A stretch of DNA of 64,000 nucleotides from Schlegelella_A sp965246805 (GCA_965246805.1 CBDFFO010000006.1:310001-374000), one strand, 5' to 3'. Shown: positions 27,263 through 36,809, counted from the stretch's first letter. Program-made: numbers and translations. The notes: generated from the sequence alone by a model not told the origin.

Positions 27263-29377
27263 CTAAGCCGCGAGCCCCGATTGCGCTGCGGCGCGGATCA
27301 GGGTGGCTTCGCGCACCATCAACGCCAGTCGGCGCGAGAGCCAGGGCATCATGTCGTGCGCGGCGGGCAGTTCGGGCAGCGCGTCGAGCTCGGCGGCATC
27401 GATGGGCTCGACCGAGGCCACGGCGGCTTGCTTCATGTCGAGGCTCGCGGCCAACGCGCTGCTCGTTTGATGCAGCATCGCATCGACCTGCGGCGGCGGC
27501 GCGCCGGCGTTCTTCACACGTGCGAGCGTGAGGCGAACGATCGACAGGTGCGCCATCAGGCGCTCGCCGTGGTCGATGAGGCTCGAGATGCGCTTCACCG
27601 GCAGGCGTACGCCCTTCGGTTCGACGCGGCTGCGATGCAACGCGGCGGCAAGTGCGGCCAGTGCGTCGTAGGCCTTGCGCCGCGCCAGGCGTTCCTGGAC
27701 CGGATCGGTGGCCTCGATCTGCAACGAGAGCGCGGCGTAGTCGCGCAGGTCGCGCAGCACGCGGGCGATCGCTTCGGGCCGGCTGCGCCGTTCCCATGAC
27801 GGCAGCACGTAGCTGAAGCTCCACGCCAGGAACGCGCCGAGGAACGTGTCAGCCACGCGCTCGCCGATCGCGAATCCGCTCGCCGGATCGACCAGGTGCG
27901 ATTGCAACAGGGCCATCACGCTCGCGGCGGTGGCCGTCAACCAATACCGCTGCAGCACGAACGCATGCGCGATGCCGGCAGCGATCAGGAACAGCAGGCT
28001 GAGAGAGACCGTCGACGGCAGGTGCGAAAGCCCCACCACGACCAGGCAGCCGAGCGTGGTGCCGAACACGCGCGCGTTGCGCCGGGCGAGCGTTTCGCCG
28101 AGGTTGCCGCGCAGCACGACCGCCACGCTCAGCACCAGCCAGTACGGGTGCGAGCCCCACGGCAACGCCAGCGCGAAAAAGTACGCGGTGCCGACCGCGA
28201 GGCCCATGCGGATCGCGTGACGAAGCACCGGCGAATCGGTCTTCCCGTGCGGCCTCAACGCCAGCAGCGGCCAGCCCTCCGGCGCGACGAAGAGTTGCAG
28301 CTGTTCGCGCGTCAGCGGCAGCGTTTCGACGCGGCCTTGCAGCAGGCGGTGCACGCGCGCCGTGTCGAGCGCGAGCTGGCGCAGGCGGCCGATGAGCGAG
28401 GGGTAGAGCCGGGCACGCGGGTCGTCGGCGCAGATGCCGATCTCGGCGAAGAAGGCGTCGTAGTCGATGCTCACGAGCTCGCCGGCTGCCGGCACCGTAC
28501 CGTCGCGCACGTGGTCTGCGGCTGCGTCGAGTTCGTAGCCGATGCCGCGCAGCGCGGTCGCCACGTGCATCAGGATCTCCTGCGCGACCGCGTCGGTGCC
28601 GAGCACGTCGGCGTCGAGCCGGCTCGCCAGCAGCACGTCGCGCAGGTCGACCACGCGCAGCACGATGGCCACGTCGCGTTGCCAGGACGTGCTGCCTTCG
28701 GCGGGAAACAGCAGGTCGCGCGCGGCTTGCAGGCGATCGGCGAGCGTCGCCTCGCCCGAGATCCAGGTGCGCATCGGCTTCGGATCGCCCGCATCGGGAC
28801 GCTTGGCCACCAGCACCGACGCGCGCGACGCGAACAACTCGGCCGCTGCGCGCAGGGTCTGCGCGAGCACCAGGGTTCGGTAGCGCCGCTGCAGCAGCAG
28901 GCCCGCGAACATCGACCACGCGACGTAAGCGATGCCGCCACACGCACTGAAGGCGGCAGCCTCGAACGGGTGGCCTGAGGGCGGCACGGCCATCGAGAAG
29001 ATCATCGACAGCACCGGCGCGAACGAGACGGCGCCGGCGCGCGGGCCCCACGCGAGGGTCATCGCCGCGAGCAGGCCGATGACGGCGACGGCGATGCCGA
29101 GCGCAATCGGATAGGCCCGCAGCACATCGACGACCAGGGCGGCGCAGGCCGCGAGCAAGGCCGCGGCGCTGACCCGATACCACGTGCGCGCGGCGCTGTT
29201 CGGCAGGTCGGCAATGCTCGCGCAGATCGCGCCGCTCACGATCAGCGGCGCGACATGCGGGCCGACGGTGAGGAACGCCGCCAGCTGAATGACGCCGAGG
29301 CCGACGGCGACCTCTATGCCGTTGACGGCGTAGGCCGGCAGCCGCAGCCAGGGCTGGAGGCGGGTCGGGAAGCGCAT
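27263..29377 (-). CDS. FUSC-family inner-membrane protein
   Basis: 704 residues arranged as the FUSC/YccS family: an N-terminal bundle of about six helices (residues 20-165), a large cytoplasmic domain (165-380), a second bundle (about 385-515, with GSHPYWLVLSVAVVLRGNLGETLARRNARVFGTTLG) and a C-terminal helical tail. Relatives include the AaeB aromatic-acid efflux pump and fusaric acid resistance proteins. No periplasmic adaptor gene is adjacent, so it is more like stand-alone YccS. The start MRFPTRLQP (29377) is preferred; ATG 29437 would add 20 residues. Confidence 0.85.
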   Translation of the reverse strand: MRFPTRLQPWLRLPAYAVNGIEVAVGLGVIQLAAFLTVGPHVAPLIVSGAICASIADLPNSAARTWYRVSAAALLAACAALVVDVLRAYPIALGIAVAVIGLLAAMTLAWGPRAGAVSFAPVLSMIFSMAVPPSGHPFEAAAFSACGGIAYVAWSMFAGLLLQRRYRTLVLAQTLRAAAELFASRASVLVAKRPDAGDPKPMRTWISGEATLADRLQAARDLLFPAEGSTSWQRDVAIVLRVVDLRDVLLASRLDADVLGTDAVAQEILMHVATALRGIGYELDAAADHVRDGTVPAAGELVSIDYDAFFAEIGICADDPRARLYPSLIGRLRQLALDTARVHRLLQGRVETLPLTREQLQLFVAPEGWPLLALRPHGKTDSPVLRHAIRMGLAVGTAYFFALALPWGSHPYWLVLSVAVVLRGNLGETLARRNARVFGTTLGCLVVVGLSHLPSTVSLSLLFLIAAGIAHAFVLQRYWLTATAASVMALLQSHLVDPASGFAIGERVADTFLGAFLAWSFSYVLPSWERRSRPEAIARVLRDLRDYAALSLQIEATDPVQERLARRKAYDALAALAAALHRSRVEPKGVRLPVKRISSLIDHGERLMAHLSIVRLTLARVKNAGAPPPQVDAMLHQTSSALAASLDMKQAAVASVEPIDAAELDALPELPAAHDMMPWLSRRLALMVREATLIRAAAQSGLAA

Positions 29378-29456
29378 GCGGGTCTGAGACAGAGGCGGGA
29401 GATCGGTCGAGCGCGCAGGATAGCCGTGCCCACGCATCGAAGGCGCGCTCGCCGTC

Positions 29457-29489
29457 TTGACCGCACGAGGTCCTTACAATAAAGTAAGG
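29457..29489 (+). promoter_or_regulatory. mazE-vapC promoter with operator palindrome
   Basis: TTGACC (29457-29462), a 17-bp spacer and TAAAGT (29480-29485) form a candidate promoter. The -10 is embedded in a perfect palindrome CCTTAC-AATAAA-GTAAGG at 29472-29489. Such a palindrome over the -10 is what antitoxin autorepression needs. It stands 20 bp before the antitoxin ATG. Confidence 0.6.
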
Positions 29490-29508
29490 AAAAGCATCCA
29501 AAGTAGCC

Positions 29509-29751
29509 ATGACCACCGCCACCGTCACGACAAAGGGCCAGATCACCATCCCGGCCGAGGTGCGCCTGGCCATGAACATCGACGCCGGAGATCGCGTTGA
29601 ATTCGTCGCGATGGAAGGCGGCCGTTTCGAGGTCTTCGCAGCGTCGAGATCCGTTCGGGAGCTCAAGGGCATGTTCGGCGAGCCTGCGAAACGCGTTTCG
29701 GTCAAGCAGATGACCGAGGTGATTGCCAAGCGGGGTGCGTCGGCAAAATGA
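29509..29751 (+). CDS. AbrB/MazE-type antitoxin
   Basis: 80 residues. The N-terminal swapped-hairpin DNA-binding domain is clear: ATVTTKGQITIPAEVRLAMNIDAGDRVEFV. The C-terminal half (ELKGMFGEPAKRVSVKQMTEVIAKRG) is the toxin-binding tail. It should neutralise the PIN toxin encoded next and repress its own promoter through the palindrome at 29472-29489. Its stop overlaps the toxin start (ATGA, 29748-29751), the usual coupling of toxin-antitoxin pairs. There is no ribosome site just before the ATG. Confidence 0.92.
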   Translation: MTTATVTTKGQITIPAEVRLAMNIDAGDRVEFVAMEGGRFEVFAASRSVRELKGMFGEPAKRVSVKQMTEVIAKRGASAK

Positions 29752-30143
29752 TCGGGCTGGACACGAACGTCCTCGTGCGCTACATCATGCAGGACGATCC
29801 CCGGCAGTCGCCCAAGGCCAATCGCGTGGTCGACTCTTTGACGACGGAGGCCCCGGGGTACGTGTCGGTCGTGTCGATTGTCGAACTCGGCTGGGTGCTG
29901 GAGACGGCCTATGCCCTGTCGCGCGCTGATGTGGCATCGGCGTTCGAGGCCTTGCTCCGAACGAAAGAGCTCGTCATCGATCGAGCGGAGCAGGTCTCTC
30001 GGGCGTTGAAGATATATGCGTCGACCTCCGCAGACTTCGCCGATTGCCTGATCGAGCGGTCTGCCGCCGCCGTCGGTTGCTCGGCCACCGTCACTTTCGA
30101 CGTCGGCGCGTCGAAGGTGGCCGGCATGGTCCTGATTCGTTAA
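29748..30143 (+). CDS. vapC: PIN-domain toxin, VapC type
   Basis: 131 residues of the PIN ribonuclease fold. The acidic metal-binding residues are in place: Asp5 in GLDTNVLVRY, Glu46 in SIVELGW, Asp96/Asp99 in SADFADCLI, and Asp118 in TFDVGA. VapC toxins cut tRNA or rRNA loops and stop translation until the antitoxin returns. The gene is coupled to the AbrB-type antitoxin. Its TAA overlaps the stop of the convergent ABC permease gene by 4 nt. The pair looks intact. Confidence 0.92.
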   Translation: MIGLDTNVLVRYIMQDDPRQSPKANRVVDSLTTEAPGYVSVVSIVELGWVLETAYALSRADVASAFEALLRTKELVIDRAEQVSRALKIYASTSADFADCLIERSAAAVGCSATVTFDVGASKVAGMVLIR

Positions 30144-31363
30144 CCGCGCGGCTCTTCCCAGTCGAAGCGCCATACCGCGATCAATGCAAACGCCAGACTG
30201 AACGCCAGCAGCGCGGCGATCGTCGGTAAAGCCGCCGTCAGGCCTTGCCCCCGCCACGTCATCGCGTCGAGGCCGTCGACGGCCCAGCGCGTCGGCACCG
30301 CGAGCGTCGCGGTCTGCAGCCATTGCGGGAAGATGAACGACGGCACCCACGCGCCGCCGAGCATCACCATCACGATGGTGACGAAGATCGCGAGGCCGCG
30401 GGTCGCTTCGGGCGTTTTGCCGAGCGCGGCGATGAGCAGGCCGAAGCTCGACGTGAGGATCGCGAACGCGACGCCGACGCCGACGAAGCCGGTCACGCTG
30501 CCGTCGATGCGCACGCCGAAGAACGCGATCGCGGCCGCGAAGATGATGAAGAGCAGTGCGAGCGCGGTGAGCGCGCCGCTGGTGAGGGTCGCGCCGAGCA
30601 GCAGGCCGCGCGAGAGCGGCGCCGCGCGCAATCGCTTCCACAAGCCCAGGCGACGCGAGAGGAGCAGGCCGATGCCGACCTCGACGCCCATGAAGAGGAT
30701 GAACTGCACCCCCATGCCGGCGAACGAGTGGGCGTAGCCGTTGTACGGGTGGAGATCGGCGGTGGCTTCGGTGAGATAGGTGTCGAACGGCAACGAGAAG
30801 CGGTGCGAGGCGCTGGCGCCGGACGCCGCGGGCGCCGCGCCGCCCATCAGCGTGTCGCCGAGCACCTCCATCACGTGCTTCGAAAGCAGCCCGCGAACCA
30901 TCTCGAGCACCACGCCTTGCGACGGGTCGTAGCTCACCTCGATGACCGGCTTCGCGCCGCCCGCCACCATCGCCGACGGGGCGGCTGCGCCAAAGCCGGC
31001 GGGAACCGTCAGCGCGACGCGCGCATCGCCCTTGCGCACCGCGGCTTGCGCGGCCGGGCTGGCCATGTCCTGCACGTCGAGCGATTTCTCGGCGTGCAGC
31101 GCAGCGACGAGCCGGGCCGAGAACGCGCTGTGGTCGAGGTCGACGACCGCGATCGGGATCGGCGACGCGCGTCCCCCCGAGCCAAACAACGAGCCGAAGA
31201 AGGCCGCGATCACGATAGGCGCGATGATCGACATCACCAGCGAGCGCCGGTTCGAGAAGTACAGCACCAGGTCCTTGCGGACCAGCGCGGCGAACGCGGT
31301 GAAGCCGCCGGTGGTGCGCACGGTCGACGTGGACGGGGAGGGCTTCGTGGGGGCCATGGTCAT
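30140..31363 (-). CDS. ABC-2 type exporter permease
   Basis: 407 residues. One N-terminal helix (LVMSIIAPIVIAAFFGSLFG) is followed by a roughly 150-residue extracytoplasmic domain and then five C-terminal helices (about 215-400), the YhhJ/YbhR-type ABC2_membrane_3 layout. The ending LQTATLAVPTRWAVDGLDAM is typical of the family. With the ATPase encoded 20 bp upstream it forms an export system, probably for a drug, lipid or polysaccharide component. Two ATGs (31363 and 31357) are possible. No membrane-fusion (HlyD) gene is next to it. Confidence 0.9.
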   Translation of the reverse strand: MTMAPTKPSPSTSTVRTTGGFTAFAALVRKDLVLYFSNRRSLVMSIIAPIVIAAFFGSLFGSGGRASPIPIAVVDLDHSAFSARLVAALHAEKSLDVQDMASPAAQAAVRKGDARVALTVPAGFGAAAPSAMVAGGAKPVIEVSYDPSQGVVLEMVRGLLSKHVMEVLGDTLMGGAAPAASGASASHRFSLPFDTYLTEATADLHPYNGYAHSFAGMGVQFILFMGVEVGIGLLLSRRLGLWKRLRAAPLSRGLLLGATLTSGALTALALLFIIFAAAIAFFGVRIDGSVTGFVGVGVAFAILTSSFGLLIAALGKTPEATRGLAIFVTIVMVMLGGAWVPSFIFPQWLQTATLAVPTRWAVDGLDAMTWRGQGLTAALPTIAALLAFSLAFALIAVWRFDWEEPRG

Positions 31364-31383
31364 GGTCGGTGGCGGTGGCTGGG

Positions 31384-32319
31384 TCAGTCGCGCAGCGCGC
31401 GACCGGTGAGCGACAGGAACACGTCTTCGAGACCGGCGCGGGCCGAGCTCACGCTCGACACCTGGTGGCCGCGCGATGCGAGCGCCGCGAGCAGCGCCGA
31501 GCCGTCGCGGCCGAGCTCCGCGACGGTCGCCTTCAACGTGTCGTCGTGTTGCGAGAGCGCGCTCACGTGGGGCAATGCGCCGATCGCGCCGAGATCGACC
31601 ACGCCGTCGACCACGATCTCGAGCTGCTGCGTGGCCGGCAGCAGGCGCGCCAGCCCCGCGACCGAATCGCTCGCGACGACGCGACCGTGGTCGATGATGA
31701 GCACGCGGTCGCAGAGCCGCTCGGCCTCTTCCATGTAGTGCGTGGTGTAGAGCAGCGCCTTGCCGCGTGCGCGCAGCGCTTCGAGGTTGTCGAAGATCGC
31801 GTTGCGGCTTTGCGGGTCGACGCCGACGGTGGGCTCGTCGAAGATCAGCACATCGGGGTCGTGGACCAATGCGGCGGCGATGTTGAGGCGCCGCTTCATG
31901 CCGCCGCTGAACGCCTGTGGCTTGTCGTTCGCGCGGTCGTCGAGACCGACGAGCAGCAGCGCCGCGTGTACGCGCTCCTGCAGCAGCGCGCCCTTCAGGC
32001 CGTAGAGCGCACCGAACAGCTCGAGGTTGGCCTTGGCGGACAGGTTCTCGTAGATCGACAGATCCTGTGGCACCACGCCGATGCGGCTCTTCACGGCCAT
32101 CGCGTGGTCGCTCAACGCGAGTCGCTCGGGGCCGATGCCGATCAACACCTCGCCCTGGTCGGGCTCGACCAGCCCGCACAACATGCCGACGGTGGTGGAC
32201 TTGCCCGCGCCGTTCGGCCCGAGCAGGCCGACGATCTCGCCGGCGCTCACGGTCAACGAGAAATCGGCGACGACGGTGCGGTTGCCGTAGGTCTTCTGCA
32301 GGTGGCGGGCTTCGAGCAT
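31384..32319 (-). CDS. ABC exporter ATPase
   Basis: 311 residues. Walker A GLLGPNGAGKSTT, Q-loop VVPQDLSIYENLSAKANLELFGALYGL, signature FSGGMKRRLNIAAAL, Walker B VLIFDEPTVGVDPQSRN, and switch His in TTHYMEEAE. The last 80 residues form the C-terminal domain common to drug-type ABC-2 ATPases (CcmA/DrrA-like). It energises the permease encoded immediately downstream on the same strand. Resistance to a small molecule is a guess from the family. Confidence 0.93.
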   Translation of the reverse strand: MLEARHLQKTYGNRTVVADFSLTVSAGEIVGLLGPNGAGKSTTVGMLCGLVEPDQGEVLIGIGPERLALSDHAMAVKSRIGVVPQDLSIYENLSAKANLELFGALYGLKGALLQERVHAALLLVGLDDRANDKPQAFSGGMKRRLNIAAALVHDPDVLIFDEPTVGVDPQSRNAIFDNLEALRARGKALLYTTHYMEEAERLCDRVLIIDHGRVVASDSVAGLARLLPATQQLEIVVDGVVDLGAIGALPHVSALSQHDDTLKATVAELGRDGSALLAALASRGHQVSSVSSARAGLEDVFLSLTGRALRD

Positions 32320-32442
32320 GGCGTGGTCACGGGTCGGTGGAGCGGTGGACTGTAGTGAGCACGCGGCGTGGTGTGGCGCGGGCTGCGACCAATCGACAGG
32401 CGTAGTCGCGAATGGCCGAAGCCGCGGCGCGAACCGCGGCGA

Positions 32443-33855
32443 TCAGGACGCCGCAGGCTTGAGCTCGCCGGCAATCGTCGGCCACAGTTCGGCGACGGTC
32501 GGGTGGATGTGCATCGTCTGCGCCAGCTGGCTTGCGCTGCGGCCGGCGGCCATCGTGTCGAGGATCGCGTGCACGGCTTCGTCGCCGCCGGGGCCGAGCA
32601 CCGCGGCGCCCAGGATCCGGTCGCTGCCGGCGTCGACCACGATCTTCATGAAACCCTGCGCCTCGCCCTTCTCGATCGCGCGGCCCACGCGCGTCATCGG
32701 CCGCATGCCGATTCGGACTGTGTGGCCGGCCCGGCGCGCGGCCGCTTCGGTCAGGCCGACGCGGCCGAGCGGCGGATCGATGAAGAGCGCGTAGGTGTCG
32801 ATGCGATCGCTGACGCGGCGCGGTTCGCGGTCGAGCAAATTGGCCGCGACGATCTCGAAGTCGTTGTACGCGGTGTGTGTGAACGCGCCCCGGCCGTTGC
32901 AGTCGCCCAGCGCCCAAATGCCGTCGACGCTGGTGCGCAGTTGGTCGTCGACCTCGATGAAGCCGCGCTCATCGACGTCGATGCCCGCCGCGGCGAGCCC
33001 GAGGTCGTCGGTGTTCGGGCGCCGGCCGACGGCGAGCAGCACGTGCGAGGCCAGCACGTCGGGTTCGCCGTCAGCGCAGTCGACGCCGACCGAGATGGCG
33101 CCGTCGGCCGCTGTGCGAAAGCGCATGCACTCGGCGCCGAGCCGCATCGCGATGCCCTCGCGTTCAAGGATGCTGCGGATCGCGTCCGACACGTCCGTGT
33201 CTTCTCGTTCGATCAGGCGCGGGCCCTTCTCGACGAGGGTGACCGCGGCTCCGAACCGCCTGAACATCTGCGCGAACTCGAGCCCGATGTAGCTGCCGCC
33301 GACGACGACCAGGTGGCGAGGCACCTCGTCCAGCTCGAGGATAGCCACGTTGTCGAGCAATCGCACCTGGTTCGCGCCGGGCATCTCGGGTCGCGATGCG
33401 CGGCCGCCGGCGTTGATGAAGATGCGTGGCGCGGTCAGCCGCTCGGCCGCCGGTGTGGCCCCCGCAGCCGCCGTCACGCATACCGTGGTCGCCGACTCGA
33501 ACCGCGCATGACCTTCGAACACCGTGCATCCGGCCATCGTCTTCAGCCACGTCTCGACGCCGTGGCGCGCATTGCCCGAGACCTGGTCCTTGCGCGCCTT
33601 CACGGCGGCCATGTCGATAGAAACCGCGCCGCCGAGGCGAACGCCGAATTCGCCGGCGCGCCGCGCCAGGTGCGCGGCGTGGGCGCTCGCGATCATCGTT
33701 TTGGTCGGCACGCAGCCGGTGTTCACGCAAGTGCCGCCGAAGTGCTTGCGTTCGACGAGCGCGACTGCCATGCCGGCGGCCGTCAGGCGGCCCGCGAGCG
33801 GCGGCCCGGCCTGTCCAGCGCCGATGATGATCGCGTCGAACGACCGTGCGCTCAA
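32443..33855 (-). CDS. FAD-dependent disulfide oxidoreductase (mercuric-reductase-like)
   Basis: 470 residues of the class I pyridine nucleotide-disulfide oxidoreductase family. FAD motif FDAIIIGAGQAGPPLAGRL, redox pair GGTCVNTGCVPTK, NAD(P) motif LVVVGGSYIGLEFAQMFRRFG, second FAD motif VDGIWALGDCNGRGAFTH, and C-terminal dimer block HIHPTVAELWP. The closing mercury Cys pair of MerA is absent, so mercury reduction is unlikely. I chose the TTG at 33855 (after TGAGGG), which places the Rossmann strand at the normal distance. An ATG at 33954 would add 33 residues of unusual sequence. Confidence 0.88.
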   Translation of the reverse strand: MSARSFDAIIIGAGQAGPPLAGRLTAAGMAVALVERKHFGGTCVNTGCVPTKTMIASAHAAHLARRAGEFGVRLGGAVSIDMAAVKARKDQVSGNARHGVETWLKTMAGCTVFEGHARFESATTVCVTAAAGATPAAERLTAPRIFINAGGRASRPEMPGANQVRLLDNVAILELDEVPRHLVVVGGSYIGLEFAQMFRRFGAAVTLVEKGPRLIEREDTDVSDAIRSILEREGIAMRLGAECMRFRTAADGAISVGVDCADGEPDVLASHVLLAVGRRPNTDDLGLAAAGIDVDERGFIEVDDQLRTSVDGIWALGDCNGRGAFTHTAYNDFEIVAANLLDREPRRVSDRIDTYALFIDPPLGRVGLTEAAARRAGHTVRIGMRPMTRVGRAIEKGEAQGFMKIVVDAGSDRILGAAVLGPGGDEAVHAILDTMAAGRSASQLAQTMHIHPTVAELWPTIAGELKPAAS

Positions 33856-34063
33856 CGCGGTGCCCTCACGATCGGGACGGCGAGGGTCAAGTGTGCGAAA
33901 GCGATGGACATGTGGATGGGGTCCTTGATCACAGAGCTCAGCAATATCCACCATTCAAACGGCCTGTGCCAGCCCGCGATCGCGACGCGTTTACCCGCGG
34001 TGGCCGCGCTCGATTGACCCCGAAAATCGCCGCACCCTCACCGTCCCTTCGCGGAGCTTTGCC

Positions 34064-35257
34064 ATGACCACCCGTCGCACTTTCGTTCGCACCACGCTCG
34101 CCATCGCGGCGGGCATCACTGCCGGCAGTCCGGGCCTCGACGCCCACGCGCAGAGCGCGAACTTCAAGATCGGTTTCATCCTGCCGATGACTGGCCAGTC
34201 GGCCTCGACCGGCAAGCAGATCGAAGCCGCCGCCAAACTTTTCATGGCGCAGAACGGCAACACCGTCGCGGGCCGCAAGGTCGAGCTCATCATCAAAGAC
34301 GACGCCGGCACCGCCGACACCACCCGCCGCCTGGCTCAGGAGCTCGTCGTGAACGACAAGGTCGACGTGCTCGCCGGCTTCGGCCTGACGCCACTCGCGT
34401 TCGCGACCGCACCGATCGCGACCCAGAGCAAGACCCCGATGCTGGTCACGGCCGCGGCCACCTCGGCCATCACCGAGCAGTCGCCCTACATCGTCCGCAC
34501 CAGCTTCACGTTGCCGCAGGTGACGGTGCCGATCGCCGACTGGGCCGCGAAGAACAAGATCAAAAAGGTGGTCACTTTCGTCGCCGACTACGGCCCCGGT
34601 CTCGACGCCGAGAAGTTCTTCAAGAGCCAATTTAAGCTCAATGGTGGCGAGATCGCGGGCGAGATCCGAACGCCGCTGAAGAGCCCCGACTTCGCACCCT
34701 TCCTTCAGAAGCTCGCCGACCTGAAACCCGATGCGGTGTTCGTGTTCCTGCCCTCCGGCCAGGGCGCGGCGTTCATGAAGCAGTTCGGCGAACGCGGGCT
34801 CGACAAGTCGGGCATCAAGCTCATCGCGACCGGCGATGTGGTCGACGACGACCAGCTGAACGACATCGGCGAGGTGGCGCTCGGCGTCGTCAATTCGCAC
34901 CACTATTCGGCCGCGCATCCTTCCGTCGTCAACAAGAAGTTCGTGGCGGCCTTCGAAGCGGCCAACAAGTTCCGGCCCAACTTCATGGCGGTGGCCGGCT
35001 ACGACGGCATGCACGTGATCTACAACGCGCTCGCCGCGACCAAGGGCAAGAGCGGCGGCGACGCGTTGCTCGCCGCGATGAAAGGCCAGGTCTTCGAGAG
35101 CCCGCGCGGCCAGATCCTGATCGACGCGCAGACGCGCGACATCGTGCAGGACGTCTACATCCGCAAGGTCGAGCGCGTGGCCGCAATGGGCAACCAGCTC
35201 TACAACGTCGAGTTCGACGTACAGAAGGCGGTGAAAGACCCGGCCAAGCTCAAGTGA
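34064..35257 (+). CDS. Branched-chain-type ABC solute-binding protein, Tat signal
   Basis: 397 residues of the periplasmic type I binding-protein (LivJ-like) family. The N-terminus TTRRTFVRTTLAIAAG carries a twin-arginine signal (RRTFVR), with cleavage near AHAQS at about 31. FKIGFILPMTGQSASTGKQIEAAAKLFMAQ is the typical first domain. The mature protein is therefore exported folded. It stands alone with no permease, and the liv genes at 20-24 kb have no binding protein, so this may be their partner. The cargo would then be an aromatic acid. GGAG precedes the ATG. Confidence 0.9.
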   Translation: MTTRRTFVRTTLAIAAGITAGSPGLDAHAQSANFKIGFILPMTGQSASTGKQIEAAAKLFMAQNGNTVAGRKVELIIKDDAGTADTTRRLAQELVVNDKVDVLAGFGLTPLAFATAPIATQSKTPMLVTAAATSAITEQSPYIVRTSFTLPQVTVPIADWAAKNKIKKVVTFVADYGPGLDAEKFFKSQFKLNGGEIAGEIRTPLKSPDFAPFLQKLADLKPDAVFVFLPSGQGAAFMKQFGERGLDKSGIKLIATGDVVDDDQLNDIGEVALGVVNSHHYSAAHPSVVNKKFVAAFEAANKFRPNFMAVAGYDGMHVIYNALAATKGKSGGDALLAAMKGQVFESPRGQILIDAQTRDIVQDVYIRKVERVAAMGNQLYNVEFDVQKAVKDPAKLK

Positions 35258-35320
35258 GCGGCGGGGCGTCTCGTCACTTCACCGTCGCCAGCCAGGTAGT
35301 GCGAGGCGGGCAGGTCCGAT

Positions 35321-36073
35321 TCACGGGCGAAGCGAAGCGAGCCAGCTGGTCGTCGCGCTGCGCACCCAGGCGAGATCGGCCGGGCTCTTGTACTCGCTGT
35401 ACACATGGAAGTAGATGAGCTTGCCGTTCACGAGCAAGGTCGTGAACGCCGCCGCGAGCGTCGTGTCGCGGGGCTGAGCGGCGTTGCTCGCGGCTACCTT
35501 GTTGATCGAGATCATCGTGATCGCATCGACACCAGGCTCGAAGAATTCGATCGGTGCCCTGTCGCCGGCCTCGAACACCAGTTCGGGCGTGCCGCGCCGG
35601 GGCGTGGCACGGCCGGCGGCCGCTTCGAGCTGCGTGCGCAGCTCCGGGGTGACCTGCGCCATCATGGCGGTGAACTGCGTGCGCAGTGTGTCCTTCAAGA
35701 GCGCCATCGAGGCCGGTGACACGGTCGCGTTCTCGAGATCGATGAACGTCTCGACCAGCACGTAGCGGCCGAGCTTGGGCGGCTGCCTCTTCGCGATCAG
35801 TGCCAGGTCATTGGTGTTCACCAGCAACGCCAGCACGCGGTTGGTGACAGGCGCCATCGACGCGGCGAGCTCCTGCAGTTCGGTCGCCTCGGGCGGCAGC
35901 GCGGCAAAGCCGGCAGGCAGCGGCAGCGCCAGCACGACATCGCCGATCCGGGCCTGCCAGGTCGACACCGGTTGTGCTGAAGCCGAGGTGAATACGGCGC
36001 CCGCGGCCACTGCGGCGACGGCCACGCGGACAAGGAACGCGGCGACGGGATCGAACGCGGTGAGACGGGTCAT
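35321..36073 (-). CDS. Exported protein of unknown function
   Basis: 250 residues with a signal peptide (hydrophobic residues 10-30, cleavage near TSASAQ). The mature protein is alpha/beta, with QARIGDVVLALPLPAGF near the front and a C-terminal LLVNGKLIYFHVYSEYKS, suggestive of a small periplasmic domain with a beta-sheet core. No Cys pair or catalytic motif is evident. ATG 36073 is chosen because it opens the signal peptide. It is divergent from the next gene, with 43 bp between starts. Confidence 0.75.
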   Translation of the reverse strand: MTRLTAFDPVAAFLVRVAVAAVAAGAVFTSASAQPVSTWQARIGDVVLALPLPAGFAALPPEATELQELAASMAPVTNRVLALLVNTNDLALIAKRQPPKLGRYVLVETFIDLENATVSPASMALLKDTLRTQFTAMMAQVTPELRTQLEAAAGRATPRRGTPELVFEAGDRAPIEFFEPGVDAITMISINKVAASNAAQPRDTTLAAAFTTLLVNGKLIYFHVYSEYKSPADLAWVRSATTSWLASLRP

Positions 36074-36116
36074 GGGCAACGGTCGTGGCAAGCGGGAGCA
36101 CACTCTGTCTCCAAGC

Positions 36117-36809
36117 ATGCATTTCGACAAGGCCAACCATTCGTTGAGGCAACCCGGCCACTTTCGCACACCGACGGCATGCCGCGTGACGGGTGCCGTG
36201 CTTCTCGTTGTGGCGCTCCACATGGCGTTGCTCGCTGTGCCCGGTCGCGTCGATCCACGGCGGCAGCGGCTGGCTGAAACCCCACAGGCGCCTGTCGTCA
36301 TGCGCCTCGTGGAGCCTGAGGCAACACCTGCGCGAGCGGCTGGGGTCGAAGAGGGTCAGCAGCGTCCGACCGGTCGTTCCGTTTCCCCTGCGGCCCGCAC
36401 ATCTCTCTCTCCGGCGCGGACAGAGGGCCCATCGCTATCAGAGCCGGCGCCGTCAAACAATGCGGCGCAGTCACCGTCGGAGATCGTGGCGACGCACTTG
36501 CAAAGCCCGGCAGCGTCAGCCATTGCCCAATCGCTCGACCTCACGCTGCCGTTTCGCGACCCGACCCGCCCGGCCGCGCGCAGCCCGGCGTTGAACGATC
36601 CCCGTGCCAACTCCGCCCACACCACGCCCGAACAGCGCATGACGCTCACCTTGGACGCGCGGGTCAGCGAAGAGGCGCTTGGCGACCAGCGTGTGCGCTT
36701 ACGGCAAGGCGACCACTGCGTGATCGTGTCGCCGGCTCGCCACAGTGAACTCTTCACCGGCAACCGCAGTGGCGGACCGGCGCCGCGATTGATTTCGAAC
36801 TGTCCGTGA
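36117..36809 (+). CDS. Membrane-anchored Pro/Ser/Ala-rich protein
   Basis: 230 residues. One membrane segment at about residues 24-41 (VTGAVLLVVALHMALLAV) is preceded by a basic cytoplasmic stretch, so the rest should be periplasmic. Residues 50-140 are Pro/Ser/Ala-rich and low complexity, like the linker of TonB or ZipA-type proteins. The C-terminal 60 residues form a small domain with a Cys pair (GDHCVIVS ... ISNCP). The frame is open back to 35775, but that part is antisense to the neighbour; ATG 36117 fits the membrane topology. Function unknown. Confidence 0.6.
   Translation: MHFDKANHSLRQPGHFRTPTACRVTGAVLLVVALHMALLAVPGRVDPRRQRLAETPQAPVVMRLVEPEATPARAAGVEEGQQRPTGRSVSPAARTSLSPARTEGPSLSEPAPSNNAAQSPSEIVATHLQSPAASAIAQSLDLTLPFRDPTRPAARSPALNDPRANSAHTTPEQRMTLTLDARVSEEALGDQRVRLRQGDHCVIVSPARHSELFTGNRSGGPAPRLISNCP

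Noticed and set aside
29457..29480. TTGACC with TACAAT as the mazE promoter
   Set aside because: The spacer is only 12 bp. The alternative -10 TAAAGT gives a 17-bp spacer and overlaps the palindrome.
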